Below are positions 44,560-53,515 of a DNA stretch of 64,000 nt, one piece after another. Source of the stretch: Anaerosoma tenue (GTDB taxonomy: Bacteria > Actinomycetota > Coriobacteriia > Anaerosomatales > Anaerosomataceae); the NCBI RefSeq assembly GCF_023161965.1, contig NZ_JALNTY010000002.1, forward strand, positions 78,018 through 142,017, read 5' to 3'. Below the pieces are notes generated by a model that saw only the letters and a list, made by a program, of their open reading frames with translations, was not told where the DNA came from and made no database searches. Made by a program: the position numbers and the translations under genes. The number at the start of each line of letters is the position of its first letter. The first letter of the stretch is position 1.

Positions 44560-45024
44560 TCAGGTCGTGACGTCGGCCGAGACGAGCACCTGGCGACCAC
44601 TGACGTCGAACACCGAGGTGTTCCGGGCGCCACCAAGGACGTTCCACTCCTCGGGCGTTGTGTTCGTGACCGCCGGAGGCGTGAGCCATGTGCTCTCCAC
44701 CGCCTCAAGGCACGTGGCCACGCAGCCTGCGGCAACGCTCGCGATCTCGCCAAGGATGGACTCGAGCACGCCCGGATCGGCGCCCGACGCATCGGTGACG
44801 CCGAAGCGGTCGCGCGCGATATCGGCGCATAGGTCGACCGGCGCCGCAACCGACATGACCCCCGCGACACCACCGCGCATACCCACGCACGCGAGCAGGC
44901 ACTGACCCGCAGACGAGCGACAGTCGCCCGCGCGTGCCACCCCCGCACCGATGAGACCGTCGAGCACACCGCCTACCGTCGACTCGAGAGTCGAGGCAAC
45001 AGTGGATCGTGACATCGTCGGCAT
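44560..45024 (-). CDS. CheX/CheC-like domain protein with changed active site
   Basis: 154 residues. The region CLLACVGMRGGVAGVMSVAAPVDLCADIARDRFGV ... GVLESILGEIASVAAGCVATCLEA matches the CheX layout (beta strand, then E-x2-N helix). The phosphatase Asn is replaced (GEIAS), so CheY-P phosphatase activity is doubtful. Unusually many Cys (six). No chemotaxis genes nearby. Confidence 0.55.
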   Translation of the reverse strand: MPTMSRSTVASTLESTVGGVLDGLIGAGVARAGDCRSSAGQCLLACVGMRGGVAGVMSVAAPVDLCADIARDRFGVTDASGADPGVLESILGEIASVAAGCVATCLEAVESTWLTPPAVTNTTPEEWNVLGGARNTSVFDVSGRQVLVSADVTT

Positions 45025-45172
45025 AGCGCTCCCCTCGCAGCCGTCGAGCCCCCGCCATAGAGTAGACGACGGAGCCTCGGATGGACAACGCCCGACCGGG
45101 GCCGGAGGTTACGCGAGATGTGTCCACGCATCCCGGGTATACGTGTCCTGGCATTTCGGAGATGGAGGCATC

Positions 45173-45799
45173 ATGAGCACCTACTCTGCCCGGCCGGGAA
45201 GCGCGGCCGTCGGCGTGTCGGCTCAAGGAGTCCTCGCCGCTGTGGCGGGGGCCGCAGGCCTCGCGGCGGCCATGACCGTGCTCTATCGCACGATGGCCGC
45301 GATCATGGAGACCGAAGGCGGCTTCGTGGCGCTGGGCGGGCCGTACGAGATCGCACACCCGGCGCCCGACTGGGCCTGGCTCGTGCCGGTGGCGATCCTG
45401 TCGCTCTTCGCGTTCGGCGGACTCAGCCTGTGGGCGTCGATGCGGGGATGGGGCCTTAACCCCATCGCGTATGCCTGGTCCGCGCTCTTCCTCTCGCTCG
45501 GCTGGAACTTCCTGCGCCTCGGGCTCATCGACCCGCCTGAAGGACAGAACGCCGCGTGGGGCTGGATCGCTTCAGGCGTGGCGTTCTGGGTGATGGCGCT
45601 CGTACCGGCGCTCGGGCCGATCCGACGGCGCATGGCGGTGGCGCGTTACGGCCCCGACGCACTCACGGCAGGCGTGAGGACCGGACCGTTCGGGCTGCCT
45701 GTCCGTGACACCTCGCCGATCTTCATCGTGGTGCAGGCGGCCGGAGCGGCCCTTGGCGTGGCCGGAGGACTCGCGCTCTTCAGCACTATCGCCGCGTGA
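45173..45799 (+). CDS. Four-helix membrane protein, unknown function
   Basis: 208 residues with about five hydrophobic stretches: GVLAAVAGAAGLAAAMTVLY, WAWLVPVAILSLFAFGGLSLW, AYAWSALFLSLGWNFL, AAWGWIASGVAFWVMALVPAL and a C-terminal FIVVQAAGAALGVAGGLALF. No family recognised. ATG after GGAGG. Converges on ppk2, ending 15 bp from it. Confidence 0.7.
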   Translation: MSTYSARPGSAAVGVSAQGVLAAVAGAAGLAAAMTVLYRTMAAIMETEGGFVALGGPYEIAHPAPDWAWLVPVAILSLFAFGGLSLWASMRGWGLNPIAYAWSALFLSLGWNFLRLGLIDPPEGQNAAWGWIASGVAFWVMALVPALGPIRRRMAVARYGPDALTAGVRTGPFGLPVRDTSPIFIVVQAAGAALGVAGGLALFSTIAA

Positions 45800-45814
45800 C
45801 CTGCCGGCTCCGCC

Positions 45815-46648
45815 TCAGTACACCTCGGGCACGTAGGTCTGCGAATCGATCGGCGGACGGATATACCCTCCCTCGGACTGCTTGCGAGGCGGCAGCTCGA
45901 ACGGCGCAGGAAGGACGTCTTTGTAGGGGATCTGCGAGAGCAGATGGTGGATGCAGTTGAGCCGCGCGCGCTTCTTGACGTCGCCCTCCACCACCCACCA
46001 GGGACATTCTCTTATGTCGGTGTACTTGAACATCTCGTCCTTGGCGCGCGAGAAATCCTCCCAGCGGTCGCGGCCCTTGAGGTCGGTGTCCGAGAACTTC
46101 CACCGCTTGAGCGGATCGTCGATGCGTTCCTGGAAGCGACGGTCCTGCTCCTCATCGGAAATGGAGAACCAGTACTTGATCACGATGATGCCGGAGCGGA
46201 CCAGCATGCGTTCGAACTCCGGGCAGTCCCGGAAGAACTCCTGCACCTGTTCCTCGGTGCACCAGCCCATAACGCGCTCCACGCCCGGCCTGTTGTACCA
46301 GGACCGGTCGAACAGCACGATCTCGCCCGCGGCGGGGAGGTGCGGCGTGTAGCGCTGGAAGTACCACTGGGTGGTCTCGCGCTCCGTGGGCACCGGCAGC
46401 GCGACCACCCGGCAGATGCGCGGGTTCAGCACCTGCGTGATGCGCTTGATGGCGCCGCCCTTGCCGGCCGCGTCACGTCCCTCGAAGACCACCACCACGC
46501 GCAGGCCCTCGCGCTTCACCCACTCCTGGAGCTTCACCAGCTCGATCTGCAGCTTCTCGAGTTCTCGGTTGTAGGTCTTCTTGTCGAGCTTGCCCGTGCC
46601 CTTCCCGTCGGTGGTCGCTGCACGAGACGACGTCTTCTTCTTGCTCAT
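45815..46648 (-). CDS. ppk2: Polyphosphate kinase 2
   Basis: 277 residues. Walker A GRDAAGKGGAIKRI, lid-region Arg and Walker B DRSWYNRPGVERVMG, plus KYWFSISDEEQDRRFQ. One-domain PPK2, which uses polyP to phosphorylate nucleotides (ADP/GDP) or the reverse. It follows ppk1 by two bases. Confidence 0.93.
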   Translation of the reverse strand: MSKKKTSSRAATTDGKGTGKLDKKTYNRELEKLQIELVKLQEWVKREGLRVVVVFEGRDAAGKGGAIKRITQVLNPRICRVVALPVPTERETTQWYFQRYTPHLPAAGEIVLFDRSWYNRPGVERVMGWCTEEQVQEFFRDCPEFERMLVRSGIIVIKYWFSISDEEQDRRFQERIDDPLKRWKFSDTDLKGRDRWEDFSRAKDEMFKYTDIRECPWWVVEGDVKKRARLNCIHHLLSQIPYKDVLPAPFELPPRKQSEGGYIRPPIDSQTYVPEVY

Positions 46649-46650
46649 CG

Positions 46651-48783
46651 CTACCCCTTGCCCTTGCCGCGCTTGCGCTTCTGTGGCGTGCCCTTCTTCC
46701 CCCGTTTCGGCGATACGCTCTTGCGTATCCCGAGCAGGGCTTCCTGGGCGTGCACCGGCTTCCCCTCGGCAGATGCGCGCTCATACGTCCCGTCGGGCAT
46801 CATGACCCGCCGCTTCACGTTGTCGGCCAGGTACACCCCCAGGATCTCATCGCGCAGGCGCGCGACGAGCCGGGCGTCGCGCACCGGGGCCAGGACCTCC
46901 ACCCTCCGGTCGAGGTTCCTCGGCATGAGGTCGGCGCTGCCGATGTACACGTCGGGCTTGCCGTCGTTGCCGAACCAGTAGATCCGACTGTGCTCGAGGA
47001 ACCGGCCGACGATGCTGGTGACCCGGATGTTGTCGCTCACGCCGGGCACGCCAGGACGCAGACAGCACACGCCGCGCACCATGAGGTCGACGCTGACCCC
47101 CGCCTGAGACGCCTCGTAGAGCAGCACGATCATCCGCTGGTCCACCAGCGAGTTCATCTTGAACACGAGCTCGCCGCGGCGGCCCGCCCGCGCGTGGTCC
47201 ATCTCGCGACGGATGAGCGTCGCGACGCCCTCACGCAGATCGACCGGAGCCACGAGGAATCGCCGGTAGTGGCTGGTCCGCACGTAGCCGGTGACGAGGT
47301 TGAACAGGGCGGAGGCGTCTTCGCCCATCTTGTCGTCGCAGGTGAGCAGGCCGAGGTCTGTGTAGAGCGTGGCCGTGACCGGGTTGTAGTTGCCGGTGCC
47401 GATGTGCACGTACCGGCGGATGCGGCCGCTCTCCCGCCGCACCACGAGCGCCACCTTGCTGTGCGTCTTGAGGCCCACGAGTCCGTACACCACGTGCACG
47501 CCCGCCGCCTCGAGCGCTCTGGCCCACTCGATGTTGCTTTCCTCGTCGAACCGCGCCTTGAGCTCCACCAGGCAGGCGACCTCTTTGCCCTCGATCGCGG
47601 CCTCCATGAGCGCCTCGACGATCGGTGAGTTCCTTCCCACCCGGTAGAGGGTCGTCTTGATCGCGAGCACGTCGGGATCATGCGCAGCCTGCCGGATCAG
47701 CGCCACAACCGGCTCGAACGACTCGAAGGGGTGGTGCAACAGGATGTCGTGCTCCCGGATCATGGTGAAGATGTCGGTCTCGGATCCGGGCTCCACCGGC
47801 ACGGTCACCGCCGGAACGAACGGAGCGTACTTGAGGTCGGGACGGTCTATCTCGGCGAGGGCGAAGAGGTCGCTCATGCCCAGCGGCGGCTCGATCGTGA
47901 GCACGTCCGCAGGGTCCATGTCGAGGTTCTCCACCAGGATGTCCCTGATGTGGTCGGGCATCGTGGGCTCCACGGTCATCCGCACCACGGAGCCGAAGCG
48001 TCGCTGCCGGATGCCCTGCTCGATCGTCTCGAGCAGATCGTCGGCTTCGAGTTCCTGGATCACCATCTCGGCGTCGCGCGTGATGCGGAAGGGGTGCGCC
48101 TCAACCACTTCGTAGCCGGGGAACAGCGTCCCCGCGTGCGCGATGACGAGTTGCTCCAGCCACACGAACGCGTGCTGCCGGCTGTCTCCGCCGCCGTCCG
48201 AGACACGAACGAACCGGGGCAGGGCCTTCGGCACCTTCACGCGGGCGAACCGCTCCTCGCCATCCGGCCCCTTCACCACGATGGCGATGTTCATGCTTAG
48301 GTTGGAGATATGCGGGAAGGGCCTTCCCGGATCGAACGCCAGCGGCGTGAGCACGGGGAACACGTCGGTGGCGAAGTACTCGTCGGCGACGGCGCGTTCC
48401 TGTTCATCGAGCTCGTCATAGCCGAGCATGCGTATCCCGGCGTCGGCGAGCTCGGAAGCAAGACCCCTGAAGCACCCCCTCGCCCGGGCCAACATGCCCG
48501 GGACGCGGTCCCGTACGGCGGCAAGCTGCTCGGCCGCGGTGAGGCCGTCGTCGGAGAGTCCGCCCACACCGGCCGCCACCTGCTGCTTGAGTCCGGCGAC
48601 CCGGACCATGTAGAACTCGGACATGTTGGAGCTGAAGATCGCGAGGTACTTGGCGCGCTCGAGCAGAGGGTTGGCGGTGTCCAGGGCCTCCTCCAGGACG
48701 CGCTCCTGGAAGCGGAGCAGCGCCAGTTCACGATTGATGTACAACACCGGGTCGTCGAGCCGGGGTGTCGTGTCCTCTGCCAT
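46651..48783 (-). CDS. ppk1: Polyphosphate kinase 1
   Basis: 710 residues. N, H and two C domains are present: YINRELALLRFQERVLEEA at the start, HHPFESFEPVVALIRQAAHDPDVLAIKTTLYRVG in the middle, and the phospho-His in GLKTHSKVALVVRRE. The C-terminal tail is Lys-rich. Makes long-chain polyP from ATP. Heads the ppk1-ppk2 pair. Confidence 0.95.
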   Translation of the reverse strand: MAEDTTPRLDDPVLYINRELALLRFQERVLEEALDTANPLLERAKYLAIFSSNMSEFYMVRVAGLKQQVAAGVGGLSDDGLTAAEQLAAVRDRVPGMLARARGCFRGLASELADAGIRMLGYDELDEQERAVADEYFATDVFPVLTPLAFDPGRPFPHISNLSMNIAIVVKGPDGEERFARVKVPKALPRFVRVSDGGGDSRQHAFVWLEQLVIAHAGTLFPGYEVVEAHPFRITRDAEMVIQELEADDLLETIEQGIRQRRFGSVVRMTVEPTMPDHIRDILVENLDMDPADVLTIEPPLGMSDLFALAEIDRPDLKYAPFVPAVTVPVEPGSETDIFTMIREHDILLHHPFESFEPVVALIRQAAHDPDVLAIKTTLYRVGRNSPIVEALMEAAIEGKEVACLVELKARFDEESNIEWARALEAAGVHVVYGLVGLKTHSKVALVVRRESGRIRRYVHIGTGNYNPVTATLYTDLGLLTCDDKMGEDASALFNLVTGYVRTSHYRRFLVAPVDLREGVATLIRREMDHARAGRRGELVFKMNSLVDQRMIVLLYEASQAGVSVDLMVRGVCCLRPGVPGVSDNIRVTSIVGRFLEHSRIYWFGNDGKPDVYIGSADLMPRNLDRRVEVLAPVRDARLVARLRDEILGVYLADNVKRRVMMPDGTYERASAEGKPVHAQEALLGIRKSVSPKRGKKGTPQKRKRGKGKG

Positions 48784-48873
48784 GCGCTCCCCCTTTCCTC
48801 CGCGTGAGCCCTCTTTCCAGTGTATTCCTCTTCGACGGGTCGCGATGCGCCGCTTCGAGGTGACAGGACACGC

Positions 48874-50388
48874 CTAGCGCGACGCCTCGTCGCCGAGCAC
48901 GTCCACCTTCACGTCCCAGACCCGTTCCGCGAGATCGGCCTTGCGCGCCGCGCCGTGTACCTCGATGTCGAGCGGATGACGTCCTTCGATCCGCACGACC
49001 AGCCGGTCGCCGGCGATACAGGCCGTCACCGCGTGTACGCGCTGGCCCCGCGACCTGTCGAGCCCGTCGGCCAGGCGGAGGATGGCAGCCAATCGTGAGA
49101 CGAGCGCGACCTCTCCCGGGTCGAGCGGCTCGAGCGCCTCGTGCCCGGGCTTGGGCAGCGCGCCCTTGTGGTAGCGCGCCACCGCCGCCACGACCAGCAC
49201 CTCCAGAGCGCTGAAGCCGGGGATGTCGGCGTGCGCGATCAGGTGGTGGCTGTGTTTGTGGTGGTCCGCATGCGCCACGTGATAGCCCACATCGTGAAGA
49301 AGCGCCGCAGCCTCAAGCAGCGGCCGCCCCTCGGCATCGAGGTCGAGATCAGAGGCGAGGTCATCGAAGAGGCGCAGCGCCAGGTACCGCACGTGCTCGG
49401 CATGCGCGGCATCGTAACCGTATCTACGGCCGAGTTCCCGAACGGAGCGCATCCTATCAGCCACCGGCAGGACGCCGCGCTCCCGCTCGACCACCTCGAG
49501 CACGATCCCCTCACGCATCCCACGTGCGTTCACCACGACCCCGCGAGCGCCGAGCATGCGGACGACCTCGTCGAGGACCACCGCCCCGCAGACGATGAGG
49601 TCCACGCGGCTCTGTGAGAGCCCGCTCATGCGGGTGCGCTCCCGCGCTGTGCTACGCGCGAGCACCGAGCGAAGCTCATGAAGATCCGCCGAGACGATCT
49701 CGAAGCCGTGGACGCCCGGCAGCTCAAGGTCACGTCCGGCGGCGATCATCGCGGCCAGCGTGGTGATGGTACCGCCCGATCCGGCGAGAGCACCTGTGTG
49801 CTCGGCTGGCGAGAGCTGCGTGTCGAGCGCATCACGCACGTGCTGCGTGAGGCGCTCATGCGTATCCGCGGACATCGGGTCGCCACCGAAGCGGCCGGAC
49901 AAGACCACCGCTCCGAGCGGCATGGACACGGCTCTCTCCACCTGCGTCCCGGTGGCGTGGACCACCTCCACCGACCCGCCCCCGATATCGACGACCGAAA
50001 CCTCGCCGCTGAGCGCCAGACCGTCGACGGCCGACAGCAGAGCGAGCCTGCCTTCGTGCTCACCGGTGATGACGTCGATCTCCAGCCCCGTTTCCCGCCG
50101 GACGCGATCTGCGAAGGCGGCGCCGTTCGCGGCCTCCCGAACGGCGGCGGTGGCTACCGCGCGTATGTGGGTCGCAGAACGTTCGCGGGCGAGCCGGACC
50201 ATCCGGTCGAGCGCCGCCACCGCTGCGTCCATCGCTTCGTCGGAGAGCAGGCCCGTCTCATGTACGCCGCGTCCAAGTCGGGCGTATGCCTTCTCCTCAT
50301 CGAGCGTCACACGCCGCCCGCCCACGGGCACGTCCACGATCATGAGCCTGATGGAGTTCGACCCGATGTCGATCGCCGCCACGCGCAT
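48874..50388 (-). CDS. ppx: Exopolyphosphatase / GppA family with HD domain
   Basis: 504 residues. The Ppx/GppA ATPase-like fold is shown by AAIDIGSNSIRLMIVDV, VVDIGGGSVEVVH and GSGGTITTLAAM. The C-terminal ~180 residues carry an HD motif (AALLHDVGYHVAHADHHKHSHHLI). It degrades polyP or pppGpp. It starts two bases past the CHAD gene's stop. From the ATG at 50388 it has the expected length. Confidence 0.93.
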   Translation of the reverse strand: MRVAAIDIGSNSIRLMIVDVPVGGRRVTLDEEKAYARLGRGVHETGLLSDEAMDAAVAALDRMVRLARERSATHIRAVATAAVREAANGAAFADRVRRETGLEIDVITGEHEGRLALLSAVDGLALSGEVSVVDIGGGSVEVVHATGTQVERAVSMPLGAVVLSGRFGGDPMSADTHERLTQHVRDALDTQLSPAEHTGALAGSGGTITTLAAMIAAGRDLELPGVHGFEIVSADLHELRSVLARSTARERTRMSGLSQSRVDLIVCGAVVLDEVVRMLGARGVVVNARGMREGIVLEVVERERGVLPVADRMRSVRELGRRYGYDAAHAEHVRYLALRLFDDLASDLDLDAEGRPLLEAAALLHDVGYHVAHADHHKHSHHLIAHADIPGFSALEVLVVAAVARYHKGALPKPGHEALEPLDPGEVALVSRLAAILRLADGLDRSRGQRVHAVTACIAGDRLVVRIEGRHPLDIEVHGAARKADLAERVWDVKVDVLGDEASR

Positions 50389-50390
50389 GA

Positions 50391-51326
50391 CTACTCGCCT
50401 CCCCCGTCGAGCGGAGCGAGCAGTGCCGTGCCGAGGTCGCTCAGGGGATGTGCTGCACACAGGTCCGCGAACCGTGCGCGGGCCGCCTCGCCCCGGGAAG
50501 CGAGGGCCCTCCGGATCCCGTCGAGGTCGTCCGGCCCGATGCCTGCGCGTGCCGATGCGCCTACAAGGCGCGGATCGGTCAGCATCGCGACGAAGACCTC
50601 GGCATCATGCATCTCACCGAGCGCATCCTGAAGATCGCGAAGGGTGGCGTGGGGATCGTCGAACGAACCGCCGTAGCACGGTGCGAAGACCTCCACGGCG
50701 TACCTGAGCCGCTTGTACGCGATCCTCAGCGCGTGATACTGGGATGCGTCGTCGCTCTCCCTGGCGAGCTGCTGCGCCGCACTCACCGCTTCAAGCCGGA
50801 CGGCGACCGCCCTGCGCGCGAACCATACGAGCGGACGGCTCGCCTCCTTGCCCGCCGAGACACGCCGCACCGCGCGATCGAACGCTCGCCGGTCCGACGC
50901 CATGCCCCGCGTGCGCAGCCATTCCTGCAGCGGTACGACGTCACGCTCCCGCTGCCCCAGGCTGTAGCCGATGACGAAGGCCACCGCCCTGCGGCCCCGT
51001 TCATCGAGACCCTCGCCTGCGGAGCTGACGGCGCGGATGAACACATCGGCATCCCGCACAGGGCCGAGCACGCGCGTGACAGAACGGCCACGTTTACGCC
51101 ACGTGGCGAGCGCCCCGCGCTCGTAGGCGGGCGACAACAACCGTAACGCCTCCCGGAAGCGGCGCGAGGCCACGCGGGCATCGTGCACCGCCTCCTCGTT
51201 GGCATCCGAACGGACAGCCTCCTCGAGAGCGAACAGACGGTCCGCTTTGGCGCGCAGCAGCAGTGGAGCGGCATCGCGCAGGGGGGTGTGCGCCTCGACG
51301 CCGGGAACGCAGAAACGCCCGCTCAT
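50391..51326 (-). CDS. CHAD-domain protein (polyphosphate-associated)
   Basis: 311 residues, mostly helical and rich in His/Arg/Lys. CHAD hallmarks are EEAVHDARVASRRFREALRLL and the second half YHALRIAYKRLRYAVEVF. CHAD domains bind polyP and localise to polyP granules. First gene before ppx, ppk1 and ppk2 on the same strand. Confidence 0.9.
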   Translation of the reverse strand: MSGRFCVPGVEAHTPLRDAAPLLLRAKADRLFALEEAVRSDANEEAVHDARVASRRFREALRLLSPAYERGALATWRKRGRSVTRVLGPVRDADVFIRAVSSAGEGLDERGRRAVAFVIGYSLGQRERDVVPLQEWLRTRGMASDRRAFDRAVRRVSAGKEASRPLVWFARRAVAVRLEAVSAAQQLARESDDASQYHALRIAYKRLRYAVEVFAPCYGGSFDDPHATLRDLQDALGEMHDAEVFVAMLTDPRLVGASARAGIGPDDLDGIRRALASRGEAARARFADLCAAHPLSDLGTALLAPLDGGGE

Positions 51327-51462
51327 GGTCCGCCCTTTCACGGCGCCGTCCATCCATCACCGAGCCTAGACCCCGCATACGCACCGGGCAAGGGAGGATG
51401 GACACGCGCGAGAGGGGTACGAACTCTACGTGGACCGCTCCGACATGGCCCGGGGGTACGTG

Positions 51463-51678
51463 ATGACCTGCTACATGAAGCGCCTCGGTTGGCTCTTCCG
51501 GGTGCTCGATCTGGATAACGATGCGGGCAACCAGCACCGGCTCGACCGCGCTATCAAGGACCTCCTCGGCCTGCCGCCCGACGCACCGTGCGAGGATGTG
51601 GAGGCGTACCTAGACGCGCTCTCTGGCGAGGAGCGGTTCGACATGATCGACACCCTGGAGCGTGCGCTCTCCGCATGA
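51463..51678 (+). CDS. Small hypothetical protein, 71 aa
   Basis: MTCYMKRLGWLFRVLDLDNDAGNQHRLDRAIKDLLGLPPDAPCEDVEAYLDALSGEERFDMIDTLERALSA: a hydrophilic helical protein with no family recognised. Start chosen from GGGGG upstream; 51430 would add 11 residues. The coding pattern (acidic helices, clean stop before a terminator) favours a real gene. Confidence 0.5.
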   Translation: MTCYMKRLGWLFRVLDLDNDAGNQHRLDRAIKDLLGLPPDAPCEDVEAYLDALSGEERFDMIDTLERALSA

Positions 51679-51706
51679 CCCGTAGGGTATCCGTCCATCC
51701 GTGCAT

Positions 51707-51737
51707 GCGAACGGGCCGCCATCGGCGGCCCGTTCGC
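51707..51737. terminator. Hairpin terminator, 14-bp perfect stem
   Basis: GCGAACGGGCCGCC pairs with GGCGGCCCGTTCGC around ATC, between converging small hypothetical and SDR genes. Confidence 0.85.
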
Positions 51738-51763
51738 TTACATCGCCTGTGGCTGCGAGGCTA

Positions 51764-52528
51764 TCAGGCAGCACCCCAGCCGCCGTCGACCGCGACCAAC
51801 GCGCCGTTGACCATCTTGGACTCATCCGAGGCAAGGAAGAGCGCCAGGTTGGCAACGTCCATCGGCTGCAGGAACGCCGGGATGATGCCGCCATAGACAC
51901 CGGCCTTCTCCGCGCCTACCGCGTTGATCTTCGACTGATCGACGCTGGCCATGATGTTGGTGGCCACGCCACCCACGATCATTGCGTTGCAGCGGATCCC
52001 CTGCTTGGCGTAGTACCAGGCGGTATTCTTGGTGAGGCCCACGCACGCGTGCTTGGACATCGTATACACGACACCCGCCGCGCCGCCGTGCTCGCCGGCA
52101 GCCGACGCGGTGTTCACGATCGACCCGCCGCCCTTGGGCAGCATGACCTTGAGCGCCTCACGGGTGAGATAGAGCGGGCCGTACGCGTTGATGCTCATGA
52201 CGCGGGGGAGGAACTCATCACTGAAATCCTCGGCTCCCGCGAAGTTGTCCATCACGCCCGCGTTGTTGCACAGGACGTCAAGCGTCCCGAACGAGTCCAC
52301 GGCCGTCTGCACGATCTTGGCGCAGTCCTCGGGCTTGGACACGTCACCCTGTACGCCGACGATCTCGCCGCCCGCGTCCTTGACCTCGGCCACGACCTCA
52401 TCAAGCGTCGTCTGGTTCCACTCGGCGGCGACGACCTTGGCGCCCTCGCCGGCGAACAGGTTCGCCATGGCGCGGCCCATACCGGAACCCGCGCCGGTGA
52501 TCACAGCCACTTTTCCTTCGAGTCTCAT
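51764..52528 (-). CDS. SDR-family oxidoreductase
   Basis: 254 residues. TGAGSGMGRAMANLF NAD(P) loop, NNAGVMDNF, catalytic Ser in NTASAAG and Y-x3-K in YTMSKHAC, ending VAVDGGWG. Classical short-chain dehydrogenase; the substrate is unknown. Strong promoter and operator-like palindrome upstream, shared in sequence with the other SDR gene. Confidence 0.92.
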   Translation of the reverse strand: MRLEGKVAVITGAGSGMGRAMANLFAGEGAKVVAAEWNQTTLDEVVAEVKDAGGEIVGVQGDVSKPEDCAKIVQTAVDSFGTLDVLCNNAGVMDNFAGAEDFSDEFLPRVMSINAYGPLYLTREALKVMLPKGGGSIVNTASAAGEHGGAAGVVYTMSKHACVGLTKNTAWYYAKQGIRCNAMIVGGVATNIMASVDQSKINAVGAEKAGVYGGIIPAFLQPMDVANLALFLASDESKMVNGALVAVDGGWGAA

Positions 52529-52581
52529 ACCATGCCCCTTCCCCGGCCGGAAGCACGATGACGTCCTCCCAGCCCCTCAGA

Positions 52582-52601
52582 TTAGTAACAAACGTTACAA
52601 T
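52582..52601. promoter_or_regulatory. Operator-like palindrome overlapping the SDR promoter
   Basis: TTAGTAAC-AAAC-GTTACAAT; the inner GTAAC/GTTAC arms are perfect. It overlaps the -10 of the leftward promoter, so a bound protein would block it. It also lies 88 bp before the rightward DUF4345-like gene. Confidence 0.6.
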
Positions 52602-52624
52602 ACAAGAGTCACCGCGTATGTCAA
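52597..52624 (-). promoter_or_regulatory. Sigma-70-type promoter of the SDR gene
   Basis: On the minus strand TTGACA (52624-52619), a 16-base spacer and TATTGT (52602-52597), about 70 bp upstream of the ATG. Confidence 0.6.
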
Positions 52625-52688
52625 CGCACCACCCCCTCCGGACAGCGGGTATGTACCCCGAAACCGCAGATGACGGATAGGAGGGGCC

Positions 52689-53045
52689 ATGGATTGGGCG
52701 CTCGCCCCGGCGATCGGAGGGGCGGCCATCATGATGCTGTTCGGCTTAGCCGCCGCGGTGCGACCGGGGGCCCTGGCGCGGGTGGGCGTCTCCGCGTCCT
52801 CCCCGCTGGGCACGTCGGAGATCCGCGCTGTGTTCGGCGGCATGTTCATCGCCCTGGGCGTCGGCTGCCTGGTCACACGAGAGCCGATCGTGTTCGCCGT
52901 GGTGGGAGCCGCGTGGTTGGCCGATGTGGTGGTACGGGCCGTCTCGGTGTTCCTCGACGGGGTGCCCATCCGGGAGGCCATAACCGTCCTGGCGATCGGG
53001 TCCTTGCTGGGCGCCGCTATCCTCAGCGGCTACTGGGCCGCCTGA
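52689..53045 (+). CDS. Small membrane protein, DUF4345-like
   Basis: 118 residues, four hydrophobic helices with the EIRAVFGGMFIALGVGCL motif typical of DUF4345 proteins. Function unknown. Divergent from the SDR gene; its 3' end overlaps the yaiI gene by 16 bases tail to tail. Confidence 0.75.
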   Translation: MDWALAPAIGGAAIMMLFGLAAAVRPGALARVGVSASSPLGTSEIRAVFGGMFIALGVGCLVTREPIVFAVVGAAWLADVVVRAVSVFLDGVPIREAITVLAIGSLLGAAILSGYWAA

Positions 53046-53491
53046 GGACTGCGCAAGAGCCGCTCGAGCTGTTCGATGAAGTGCTCCCGGTCCTCGTCGG
53101 TGAACTTGGAGGGGCCTCCATGGCGGCCGCCCTGCCTACGGAGCTTGGCCTGGGCGTGCCGTACGGCAAGCTCGGCATCGATGGTCGCGAGGTGGAAGAT
53201 GCGCCCGCGTGGGCTCAGGGCCCCCGCACCCTTGCCGAGCGCCATGGCCGCCAGGCCGATGTCCTGCGTCACGACGGCATCCCCCGCGGCCAGACGCTCC
53301 ACCACCGCGAAGTCGGCGGCGTCGCGACCGCCGCTCACCTGCACCGCCTCGACTCCGCGGCGCGAGGCGTACCGGTCGAGGTTCTGAGTCGAGTTGGCCA
53401 CCACGACCGCGCTCCAGCCATGCTCGCGCGCCACCTGGATCGCTTCACGGGTGACCGGGCAGGCGTCGGCGTCTATGAAGAGGGTGGGCAC
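53030..53491 (-). CDS. YaiI/YqxD family protein (DUF188)
   Basis: 153 residues. FIDADACPVTREAIQVA at the start, DAADFAVVERLAAGDAVVTQDIGLAA in the middle, and GRHGGPSKFTDEDREHFIEQLERLL at the end match the family, which has a PIN-like fold. Function unproven. Confidence 0.9.
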   Translation of the reverse strand: MPTLFIDADACPVTREAIQVAREHGWSAVVVANSTQNLDRYASRRGVEAVQVSGGRDAADFAVVERLAAGDAVVTQDIGLAAMALGKGAGALSPRGRIFHLATIDAELAVRHAQAKLRRQGGRHGGPSKFTDEDREHFIEQLERLLRSPQAAQ

Positions 53492-53515
53492 CCTACGAGT
53501 CTCCGATCCGCTGGC

